From an uncultured Alphaproteobacteria bacterium (GTDB lineage: Bacteria; Pseudomonadota; Alphaproteobacteria; HIMB59; GCA-002718135), in NCBI GenBank assembly GCA_902570155.1, contig CACFXU010000010.1, positions 1 through 34,815 on the forward strand: 34,815 bases of DNA. Direction: 5' to 3'. Under the pieces are notes generated by a model. That model was not told where the DNA came from, made no database searches, and worked only from the letters and a program-made list of their open reading frames with translations. The translations under genes were made by a program, and so were the position numbers. Within the stretch, counting starts at the first letter, position 1, and the number at the start of each line of letters is the position of its first letter. Below are positions 25,349-32,302 of the stretch, piece after piece.

Positions 25349-25936
25349 TAAAACGCCAATTAAGACTAAAATAAATCCTGATATCTTTTGAATAATATGT
25401 TTTCTTCTTTGGAAAAAATCACCCATTCCATAACTTGTTACTACAATTGTAACTATAATATACCAAACTCCATCTATTACAGATGCAGTAATGACAAGAA
25501 TTGAGTGCGAAAAAAAGGAATCATCAATTTTTACAAATTGTGAAAATACTGCTGAAAACCATATGAGAATTTTAGGATTTAAAATTGCTATAGAAAAACC
25601 TTGTAAGAATGAATTAAAATTTTTTTGATTATGTATATGTTCAATTTCTTGATTTTTTTTTAAAAGAAATTGGAAGCCAATAAATAATAAAAATAGAATT
25701 CCAATAATTTGTATAAATTGAAATAGTATTTTATTCGTTGTTAAAATAATTATAAGCCCAGTAACTGCAAAAACTGCGTACACACCCATACCAATCCCAT
25801 GACCAACAGCAGTCATAAATCCAGCAAATCGGCTAATTGTAATACTATTTCTTATAATTAACGCTAAACTTGGGCCAGGTGACATTGCTCCTGCAACACA
25901 GACAGTAGCAAACTGAAGCCAAAATATAAAAGTCAC
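25328..25936 (-). CDS. LysE/RhtB-family amino-acid exporter
   Basis: A 202-residue inner-membrane protein with about six hydrophobic segments, starting at residues 4-25. The family signature AGAMSPGPSLALIIRNS is at about 15-31, and a basic loop (FLLKKNQE) follows the third segment. The family exports amino acids or their derivatives; the substrate is not evident. Its ATG is adjacent to the pdxJ stop (no gap), so it belongs to a GST-pdxJ-lysE-like minus-strand operon. Its 3' end overlaps the dipeptidase gene on the other strand. Confidence 0.87.
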   Translation of the reverse strand: MTFIFWLQFATVCVAGAMSPGPSLALIIRNSITISRFAGFMTAVGHGIGMGVYAVFAVTGLIIILTTNKILFQFIQIIGILFLLFIGFQFLLKKNQEIEHIHNQKNFNSFLQGFSIAILNPKILIWFSAVFSQFVKIDDSFFSHSILVITASVIDGVWYIIVTIVVTSYGMGDFFQRRKHIIQKISGFILVLIGVLLIIDFF

Positions 25937-26671
25937 TTAATTATTTGTTAGGGTTAAATATTTTTTGATTGTTTCTTGTAAGCCAAATTCAAAAGTATCA
26001 CAGATGAGAGCATGGCCAATAGATACTTCTTTAATATTATTTATTTTATCTAAAAAAAACTTTAAATTTTCTAAATTTAAATCATGACCAGCATTTAATT
26101 CAATTTTTGGAAACTCTTTTTCTAAATAGTTTGTTACATTAATATAATCTTTAATTGCTTTTTCCTTATTTTCAATAAAGTTATGAGCATAATCAAAAGT
26201 ATAAAGTTCTACTCTATCAGTTTTTATTATTTCTAAATTTTCCAGTGTTTTTATAGATGGGTTAATAAATATTGAAACACGAATATTCTTACTCTTAAAT
26301 TCACTAACTATATCTGTTAATAAATTTTTGTTAGTTTCACAGTCCCAACCAAAAGAAGAGGTAAGAGCACCAGGTGGATCTGGAACTAAAGTTACTTGAT
26401 CTGGTTTAACTTCAATTACTTTTTTGACAAAAAAATCTGATGGGTATCCCTCTACATTAAATTCTTTATTTTCAAATTTTGATAATAAGTTTTTTAAAGG
26501 TTCTAGGTCAGAAAATTTTGCATGTCTTTCATCCGGACGAGGGTGGATCGTAATACCATCTGCACCATAGTTTAAGCATTTATTACTTATATCAATCAAG
26601 TTTGGTAAATCAGCTCCTCTAGCATTTCTTACTAAAGCAAACTTGTTTACATTAACACTTAAGGCTGTCAT
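25937..26671 (-). CDS. pdxJ: Pyridoxine 5'-phosphate synthase
   Basis: A 244-residue TIM-barrel enzyme condensing 1-deoxyxylulose 5-phosphate with 3-amino-1-hydroxyacetone phosphate to form vitamin B6 phosphate. Seen: SVNVNKFALVRNARG (the phosphate-binding Arg and the first Asn), the catalytic run GADGITIHPRPDERH (His, Arg, His), the catalytic Glu in FNVEGYPS, VPDPPGALTSSFGWD, and the late His in LNAGHDLN. The VNVNK variant replaces the VNIDH of E. coli but is a known subtype as far as I recall. Nine bases separate it from the upstream GST gene. Confidence 0.94.
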   Translation of the reverse strand: MTALSVNVNKFALVRNARGADLPNLIDISNKCLNYGADGITIHPRPDERHAKFSDLEPLKNLLSKFENKEFNVEGYPSDFFVKKVIEVKPDQVTLVPDPPGALTSSFGWDCETNKNLLTDIVSEFKSKNIRVSIFINPSIKTLENLEIIKTDRVELYTFDYAHNFIENKEKAIKDYINVTNYLEKEFPKIELNAGHDLNLENLKFFLDKINNIKEVSIGHALICDTFEFGLQETIKKYLTLTNN

Positions 26672-26680
26672 GTTTATAAA

Positions 26681-27337
26681 TTATATAACTTTCCCATATG
26701 TTTTAATCATCCAATCATTTACTTTTGGATGTTTATAAATTTCATTTCTCATCTTTTTTAAATTTTCATATGGTTCTAATATATTTGTTGGAACTCCATC
26801 AATAATCCCTGACTCAAACCAACCTAGTAATCTCCATATAGCTAAATCTGCTATAGAGATGTTTTCACCCACAAAAAATAAAGAGTTATCATTTTCTTTA
26901 ATTAAGTTTTCTAGAAAATTAAAATATTTTGGTAGATGTTTGGTGGCTAAGATTTTTCTAGCTAGTTTTAATTTTTCTTTTTCTTTATCTCTGCTTGATA
27001 ATGTAAATAAATAATTAATGTCTTGAGCGACTTCAATTACTTGATCTATGCGAGCTGCTGCAAGATCATCATCTTTTGGATACAATCCTGATAACTTGCC
27101 ACAAAATCGTGCAATTGCACCTGTTTGAGCAAAAATTTTACCATCTACATCTAGAACTGGAAGTTGTCTAAAGGGGGCTATTTTTTTATTGGGAAGAATC
27201 CCTGAATTTTTAAAATTATCTCTATCTTTTCCTTCTATTATATAATTATTAAAAGGAATATCGCCAATATACAAAGCTAATCTTGTCATTTCAGCGCGCC
27301 AAAAAGCTATTTTAAAATAATATAATGTGATTTCCAT
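26681..27337 (-). CDS. Glutathione S-transferase family protein
   Basis: A 218-residue cytoplasmic GST-fold protein. The N-terminal thioredoxin-like domain (1-80) carries the cis-Pro FRQLPVLDVDG and the following AQTGAIARFCGK, which takes the place of the glutathione-binding E/Q-S motif. The all-helical C-terminal domain includes GENISIADLAIWRLLGW. An N-terminal Tyr (YYFK) is near the usual catalytic position. The arrangement resembles sigma/alpha-type GSTs. The substrate is unknown. First gene of the run GST-pdxJ-LysE, divergent from the small membrane-protein gene at 27373 across 35 bases. Confidence 0.85.
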   Translation of the reverse strand: MEITLYYFKIAFWRAEMTRLALYIGDIPFNNYIIEGKDRDNFKNSGILPNKKIAPFRQLPVLDVDGKIFAQTGAIARFCGKLSGLYPKDDDLAAARIDQVIEVAQDINYLFTLSSRDKEKEKLKLARKILATKHLPKYFNFLENLIKENDNSLFFVGENISIADLAIWRLLGWFESGIIDGVPTNILEPYENLKKMRNEIYKHPKVNDWMIKTYGKVI

Positions 27338-27372
27338 GTTGATTATTTAATTTTATTACATGATACACAGTT

Positions 27373-27774
27373 ATGTTCAAAAAAAATATAGATATTTTGA
27401 TCATTATTCTAAATATTATTTTCTTTTCATACTACGCTATTCAACTTTTAATATTTACTGATGAATTTGCTATGAACAATTTAGGCTTTTTTAATCACGC
27501 AGTAGCAGGTTTATCAGAAATCGTAGGAATAATATTTATTACTTTTGTTATAGCTTACATAATAATTATGTTCAGAGGAATAGAAAAACAATTACCATTT
27601 ATTTTTTTAATATTTATTTTTCAAGTTTTAGTATCATTAAATTTCTGGAGATATGTTTTTACAAATAGTCCTGGTGAAACAAGTCTAAATATTATTGCAA
27701 CTAATGCAATTTTCTTTTCTATATTGAGTATTTTAAATTTATTTTTTATTTTTCGAAATCTCAAAAAAATTTAA
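27373..27774 (+). CDS. Unrecognised small four-helix membrane protein
   Basis: A 133-residue integral membrane protein that I do not recognise. Four hydrophobic segments are clear, at about 7-28, 46-68, 73-92 and 107-127. Loops are short, with charged FRGIEKQ between the second and third and FRNLKKI at the end, suggesting both termini face the cytoplasm. A conserved-looking patch, FNHAVAGLSEIVGI, precedes helix 2. It stands alone on the plus strand between minus-strand genes, and its last four bases overlap the DUF4174 gene. No function can be given. Confidence 0.7.
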   Translation: MFKKNIDILIIILNIIFFSYYAIQLLIFTDEFAMNNLGFFNHAVAGLSEIVGIIFITFVIAYIIIMFRGIEKQLPFIFLIFIFQVLVSLNFWRYVFTNSPGETSLNIIATNAIFFSILSILNLFFIFRNLKKI

Positions 27775-28154
27775 CATTGATCATTTATTATCTCACCTTT
27801 TCTCATAGGCATAGAATCAATCAATTTAAATAAGCGTAAAAAAATTTTTTCACTTATACTATAATCTTTAATTGATCCGTCGTATCCTATTAACCATATT
27901 CCATATTTATTAAGAAAAATTGGTGTTTCAAATTCTTTATTTTTGAATTTTTCAAAGTATATAAATTTTAAATTTCTATCTTTAATTGAGCATTCATTTT
28001 CAGATACAAATTTTTGAGAAGATAGAAATATTTTATCCTCTTTTTTTTCAAAGGAAATTATAACTATTCTTTTCTCCCAATTAAAATCCGATATTTGTTT
28101 GGCCATTATTTCAAAATGTATAAATAAAATTAGAATTATAATTGCATATTTCAT
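27771..28154 (-). CDS. DUF4174-family secreted protein
   Basis: A 127-residue protein with an N-terminal signal-like segment (MKYAIIILILFIHFEIMAK) followed by a small alpha/beta domain. The end of the domain, WLIGYDGSIKDYS...LFKLIDSMPMRKGE, is the DUF4174 pattern (LIGKDG...LIDxMPMR) as I remember it. The role is unknown, and the protein is probably periplasmic. Its ATG lies only five bases after the CCA of tRNA-Thr on the same strand, so it is almost certainly transcribed with the tRNA and freed by tRNA 3' processing. There is no room for a Shine-Dalgarno outside the tRNA. Convergent overlap of four bases with the membrane protein gene. Confidence 0.75.
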   Translation of the reverse strand: MKYAIIILILFIHFEIMAKQISDFNWEKRIVIISFEKKEDKIFLSSQKFVSENECSIKDRNLKFIYFEKFKNKEFETPIFLNKYGIWLIGYDGSIKDYSISEKIFLRLFKLIDSMPMRKGEIINDQC

Positions 28155-28159
28155 TTCTA

Positions 28160-28234
28160 TGGTGCTGATACCGAGAATCGAACTTGAATCTGACCGTTAC
28201 CAACGGCCTGTAATAACCATTATACTATATCAGC
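28160..28234 (-). tRNA. tRNA-Thr (anticodon GGU)
   Basis: Read on the minus strand: acceptor GCTGATA/TATCAGC, discriminator A and an encoded CCA (28160-28162). The D arm is GTAT..TTAC with GG in the loop, the anticodon arm GGCCG-TTGGTAA-CGGTC (anticodon GGT), and a four-base variable loop precedes T loop TTCGATT. Total 75 bases. The acceptor and 8-9 bases match E. coli tRNA-Thr(GGU). The T stem has one A-C mismatch and a G-U pair. It reads ACC/ACU codons. It lies 58 bases downstream of the permease gene ending at 28293 and just upstream of the DUF4174 gene. Confidence 0.93.
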
Positions 28235-28268
28235 ACTTATTTAATATTATCATAAGGTAATTATTTAC

Positions 28269-28292
28269 TCAAATCATTCATAATTGATTTGA
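28269..28292 (-). other. Inverted repeat immediately after the MalG-like permease stop
   Basis: TCAAATCA - eight-base loop - TGATTTGA, perfect 8-bp arms abutting the stop codon at 28293. It is AT-rich and has no clear T-run, so termination is uncertain. It separates the sugar permease operon from tRNA-Thr. Confidence 0.35.
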
Positions 28293-29498
28293 TTAGCCTT
28301 TGACGCTTCCTGCAGTTAAACCTCCTACCAAATATCTTTCAAATAAAAAAAATAATAATAGTACAGGCACAGTTATCATCACTGACCCAGCCATCAAATA
28401 TTGTCTTGGCACTTCTTGATCATCAAGTTGAGTATAAAGGCCTCTTGGTATAGTAAAATATTCTTGATTATCTAAAAACATAAAAGCAAATAAGAATTCA
28501 TTCCAAGCAATCATAAATACATACAAAGAAACAGATAAAATTGCTGGCACACTTAACGGTAATGTAATTCTTAAGATTACCCCAATTCGAGAACATCCAT
28601 CAATAAGAGCAGACTCTTCTAGTTCATATGGGATACCTTTGAAATATCCTTGCAACATGTAAAGTGCAACAGGAATAGTTGTTGCCGGATAAACAATCAT
28701 TAGACTAAACAAACTATTTCTAAAACCAAGTTGACTGAATATAACATAAAGTGGAATTACCAGTACTATAGCTGGAACCATATATATTACTAAAATAGAT
28801 GATGATATTTTTGATCTTCCTGCAAATCTTAAGCGTGCAACTGCATATGCACCTGGAATAGAAAAAAACAAACTTACAAAAACAGTTACAAATGAAACAA
28901 TAGTGCTGTTTATAGCAAAATTTAAAAAGTTGTATTGAGTGATAACCGCAATATAGCTCGAAAAAAAATCTGATATTGAATAAAAAAATGGAATACTTAA
29001 ATCAGTTGGATTTTGTAACAAAACCATTTGGCTTTTTAAGCTTGATACAAACATTAAATAAAAAGGAAAAATAATTATAAAAGAAAAAAATATTAAACTA
29101 TTTGTTTTAAGAAATTTTAAAAAAGAAACTTCAAATAAAAAATTACTAAAATTTTTAGTTGTAAAATATTTTTGTAACAGTAGATTAAAAGCTATAAACA
29201 CTGATATAATAATTAATAATTGATAGGTATTAATTTCTTTATTAATAAGAAAAAAATACGATAAAGCTAAAGATATTACAAAAATAAATATGTTAGAGAC
29301 TCGATTGGTAATTATAATTCGTATTGCAAAAAAACTAATTGCGTAGAGTAAAGAATATAGAAAAATATTTTTGTAAATAAATATATTTTTTGAGATAAAA
29401 ATTGATATTGAAACAAAATCTCCAATTATAGCTAATAAAAATAGCGTAATTATTGAATATAAATAAATGAAAAAAAACTGATAAATATTTTTTGTCAT
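28293..29498 (-). CDS. Sugar ABC transporter permease, MalG type, with four extra N-terminal membrane segments
   Basis: A 401-residue CUT1 permease, against about 280 in normal members. The core (from about residue 134) has six helices, the EAA loop EESALIDGCSRIGVILRITLPLSVP, NEFLFAFMF and the terminal GLTAGSVKG. Ahead of it lie about 130 extra residues with four hydrophobic segments at about 7-27, 44-64, 67-86 and 91-110. These are followed by a charged cytoplasmic-looking stretch. The start ATG overlaps the end of the MalF-like gene by four bases. With the binding protein at 30787 and the permease at 29495 it forms a CUT1 importer, but no ATPase gene follows: tRNA-Thr is next. Confidence 0.85.
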   Translation of the reverse strand: MTKNIYQFFFIYLYSIITLFLLAIIGDFVSISIFISKNIFIYKNIFLYSLLYAISFFAIRIIITNRVSNIFIFVISLALSYFFLINKEINTYQLLIIISVFIAFNLLLQKYFTTKNFSNFLFEVSFLKFLKTNSLIFFSFIIIFPFYLMFVSSLKSQMVLLQNPTDLSIPFFYSISDFFSSYIAVITQYNFLNFAINSTIVSFVTVFVSLFFSIPGAYAVARLRFAGRSKISSSILVIYMVPAIVLVIPLYVIFSQLGFRNSLFSLMIVYPATTIPVALYMLQGYFKGIPYELEESALIDGCSRIGVILRITLPLSVPAILSVSLYVFMIAWNEFLFAFMFLDNQEYFTIPRGLYTQLDDQEVPRQYLMAGSVMITVPVLLLFFLFERYLVGGLTAGSVKG

Positions 29499-30736
29499 TC
29501 TTCTATATCCTTAGGTGCTATTTTTTGATGAATGAAAACAAAAATTGCCAGAAGAATAAATATAAGTACAGCTACTGAAGATGCAGTGCCCATATTTGAA
29601 AGTGCAAAAGCTTCATCGTACACCTGAACCGTTAATGTTCTAGTTCCAGCATTACCGCCCGTTAATAAAAATATATCCTCAAACTTATTAAAGTTCCAAA
29701 TGAAACGTAAAATGAAAAGTAGCGAAATAACTCCAAGTAATTGTGGTAATGTAATGTAAAAAAATTGTTGTATTCTTGTTGCTCCATCTATGTCTGATGC
29801 CTCGTAAAGATCTTTTGGAATAGCTTGTAATCTTGCTAGTATAAATAAAAAAGCTAATGGAAAATATCTCCAGCTTTCAAAAAGAATAACTATAAATAGA
29901 GTAAATGGAAAATCAAACCCAAGAAAATCAACTTTTTTTAGTCCTAAGAAAAAAATTGGTTCACTTATAAATTCGTTGTTTAATAAATAATTATTAAGAA
30001 AGCCCTTAAAAGGATCTAAAATGTAAACCCAGGTAAATGCTACTGCTATTACAGGAGAAACGAACGGAAATAAAAATAAACCTCTAAAAAATCCTTTTCC
30101 TAAAAAATTTTTTTCAAGTAATAAAGCAGCACTTATACCTAATAATAATGCTCCGATAGTAGCAAAAAAAGAATATAAAAAAGTTACCTTTATATTTTCT
30201 ATTGTTTCATTTTTTTGTAATATTTTTTGAAAATTTTTAAGAGAAAATTTTAAATTTGTTAAAATATTATCTGCATCAGCAGCACCTCTTGGTTTGCTTT
30301 CTTTTGGATTGAAATTATTTATTTCAAAATTATCATTTGCTTTAAATTTAAAAATTATTTTTTCATTATATTTTGGTTTCCATTCTTCAAAATAACAACT
30401 CAATAAATTATTATTTACTGAACATCCTTCAGCAATTTCTACAGGTGAAATAAATTCTGAAATTTTATCATTAATTTCTATATTAAATATTGGTTTTTTT
30501 TGTGAACTATTTTTGAATCTATATTCAATTAAAATATCATCTCCAGGTTCTATATCCTTAGTCTTAAGTTTTTCTTTTATGATAGGTTGTGGCGCTCTTA
30601 AATCTCCAAGTTTAACTTCTTTAAAGCTTAACCAAAAATTTCCAAAAATAGGAAATAATATAATTAAAAAAACGATACTAATTGTAGGAATTAGCATTGT
30701 GTATGCTAATTTTGCTTCTTTATTTAAGTTAAACAT
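29495..30736 (-). CDS. Sugar ABC transporter permease, MalF type, with Ig/DUF11-like periplasmic insertion
   Basis: A 413-residue CUT1 permease. Helix 1 is at about 10-36 and helix 2 begins at about 182. Between them is a polar insertion (about 50-155) containing DDILIEYRFKNSS, FNIEINDKI, a cysteine pair (105 and 114) and KYNEKIIFKFKAND. That beta-rich pattern resembles the DUF11/Ig-like repeat. E. coli MalF also carries a large Ig-like periplasmic loop (P2) between the matching core helices, where it touches the maltose-binding protein. The EAA motif YEASDIDGATRIQQFFYITLPQL is intact. A spacer of 50 bases with a strong hairpin separates it from the binding-protein gene upstream. Confidence 0.85.
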   Translation of the reverse strand: MFNLNKEAKLAYTMLIPTISIVFLIILFPIFGNFWLSFKEVKLGDLRAPQPIIKEKLKTKDIEPGDDILIEYRFKNSSQKKPIFNIEINDKISEFISPVEIAEGCSVNNNLLSCYFEEWKPKYNEKIIFKFKANDNFEINNFNPKESKPRGAADADNILTNLKFSLKNFQKILQKNETIENIKVTFLYSFFATIGALLLGISAALLLEKNFLGKGFFRGLFLFPFVSPVIAVAFTWVYILDPFKGFLNNYLLNNEFISEPIFFLGLKKVDFLGFDFPFTLFIVILFESWRYFPLAFLFILARLQAIPKDLYEASDIDGATRIQQFFYITLPQLLGVISLLFILRFIWNFNKFEDIFLLTGGNAGTRTLTVQVYDEAFALSNMGTASSVAVLIFILLAIFVFIHQKIAPKDIEE

Positions 30737-30742
30737 TAATGA

Positions 30743-30767
30743 AAAGGCGACAATATATGTCGCCTTT
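30743..30767 (-). other. Perfect 10-bp hairpin after the third binding-protein gene
   Basis: AAAGGCGACA - ATATA - TGTCGCCTTT, 19 bases past the stop at 30787 and before the MalF-like gene. On the minus strand the stem ends in CCTTT followed by one more T, so it could be a leaky terminator as well as an mRNA stabiliser. Its position and dimensions match 5756-5780 and 11854-11879. Confidence 0.65.
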
Positions 30768-30786
30768 AATACGATAAAAAAAAAAT

Positions 30787-32115
30787 TTAGTCTATATCGC
30801 TAATTTGGCTATTGATAGCAGCTACTGCATCACTAGCAGATTTGTTGCCATCTATAACTTCTCTAACCTCACGATTTATAATTTGACTATTAATTACTTT
30901 TGAAGCTGCAGATAGCTGGCCTTCTTTAACACCCCATCTTTCAGCAACATCTAGTCCTGCAACAATGTCATTAATGACTGATGCATCATATAAATCTTTA
31001 AGTGGTGCTTTTCGATCTACACCCACAGGTAAGCTACTCCAAGCTTGGACAAATTTATCTGAGTCTGAAGCATCTCCTCTACGAACAGGAAATTTACCTT
31101 CAGGAGCGATACTTAAAGTTTGAACATAACCATCGCCAACAGCATATTTAATCCATTCCTGTGCAACTTCAGTGTTAGCAGAATCCGTAATAATCATAAA
31201 TCTAACATCCGCCCATGCAGCACCACTTGGGTTACTTGGACCAGCAAAGTTAGTAATGAAACCAGTCTTACTTGCTAATTCTGGTGAAGTTGGATCATCA
31301 TTTATTGTTGGAGGTGCTGAGTCTCTAAGACCAGCTAATTCATCCATAATAAATGGTGACCAAATAATCATAGCTGCTTTACCAGCAAAATATAATTCAC
31401 GAGATTGTTGCCAGAATAAATCACCTGGAGGACTTGCTTTCGCCAATTCTTCATAAAAATCAATTGCTTCAACACAAGCACTACCCATTTCAGCAATTCC
31501 TGCAGAATCAACAGGTGAACATCCATTTGCTAAAAGCACGTGTTCTAATACCTGACTCATAAAGTTTTCATCAGTTTTTGTTGCTGCAACAAATCCATAC
31601 ATATTTGGTGGATTGTGTAGTGCATCAATTGCTTTTAGAATGTTATCAAAAGTATTTGGTGCAGCTAAACCTTTTTCTTCAAAAAGATCTTTTCTGTAGA
31701 CTACCATTTGAGTCCAACCATCAACTGGCACACCAGCAAATTTACTATCGTAACTTGCCATGCCTAGAGCTTTTTCCCCAAAAGTAGAAGCACCTAACAT
31801 ATTAACTACTTCGTTTGTAGCATCTACATCAATTATACCTTCTTCAGCCCATGGTAAAATATACTGCAAAGTAGTATAGATTACATCAGGCAAATCATCT
31901 GCAGCAAAACCAGCTACAGCTCTTTTACCCATTTCACTCTCTGAAATTGGTATAACAGTAACATTATGGCCAGACGCCTTATTAAAGTCCACAGCCATTT
32001 GAACTTGCTTCATCATTCTTGCAGGCTGTTCTTCAGTAGTCCAATACTTGATAGTGTCAGCGTTTAACGAAAATGATAAAAACAAGAAGCTAATAAAAAT
32101 TGATATAATTTTCAT
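30787..32115 (-). CDS. Periplasmic sugar-binding protein, family 1 (CUT1)
   Basis: A 442-residue binding protein. I place the start at 32115 (MKIISIF). The frame has an ATG at 32127, but it overlaps the purine-rich ribosome-binding site (ATGGGGGTAAAA-ATG). Signal peptide: MKIISIFISFLFLSFSLNA, cleavage before DTIKYW. The mature protein shows the family-1 pattern: YWTTEEQPARMMKQ, LPDVIYTTLQYILPWAEEG, PVDGWTQMVVYRKDLF, and the late VRRGDASDSDKF. Two Cys (in NGCSPVDS and GSACVEAI) may form a disulfide. First gene of an ATPase-less CUT1 operon. The upstream spacer (32116-32302) is AT-rich with no clear promoter boxes that I trust. The ligand is unknown. Confidence 0.85.
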   Translation of the reverse strand: MKIISIFISFLFLSFSLNADTIKYWTTEEQPARMMKQVQMAVDFNKASGHNVTVIPISESEMGKRAVAGFAADDLPDVIYTTLQYILPWAEEGIIDVDATNEVVNMLGASTFGEKALGMASYDSKFAGVPVDGWTQMVVYRKDLFEEKGLAAPNTFDNILKAIDALHNPPNMYGFVAATKTDENFMSQVLEHVLLANGCSPVDSAGIAEMGSACVEAIDFYEELAKASPPGDLFWQQSRELYFAGKAAMIIWSPFIMDELAGLRDSAPPTINDDPTSPELASKTGFITNFAGPSNPSGAAWADVRFMIITDSANTEVAQEWIKYAVGDGYVQTLSIAPEGKFPVRRGDASDSDKFVQAWSSLPVGVDRKAPLKDLYDASVINDIVAGLDVAERWGVKEGQLSAASKVINSQIINREVREVIDGNKSASDAVAAINSQISDID

Positions 32116-32302
32116 TTTTACCCCCATTTTTTAAATAAATATTTAAAGAATATGACATAAAAGTTTCTAAAAATTATTATTAAATATTAATAACTTATGG
32201 GTTATGTCTCTCTATTTTGATTGAGGTTTTAAGAAAGAATTGCCTTTTTTTGCCAAAAAAAATTTTAATTATTTAAGCATATTATCCACATTAAAATAAT
32301 TA

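Noticed and set aside
28160..28234. tRNA-Thr as a pseudogene because of a T-stem A-C mismatch
   Set aside because: All other helices, the TTC loop, the anticodon loop and the encoded CCA are intact, and the acceptor matches the expected threonine tRNA.
30770..30786. The A-run next to the third binding-protein stop as a terminator T-tract
   Set aside because: On the minus strand the T-run comes before the hairpin rather than after it, so it does not fit an intrinsic terminator.
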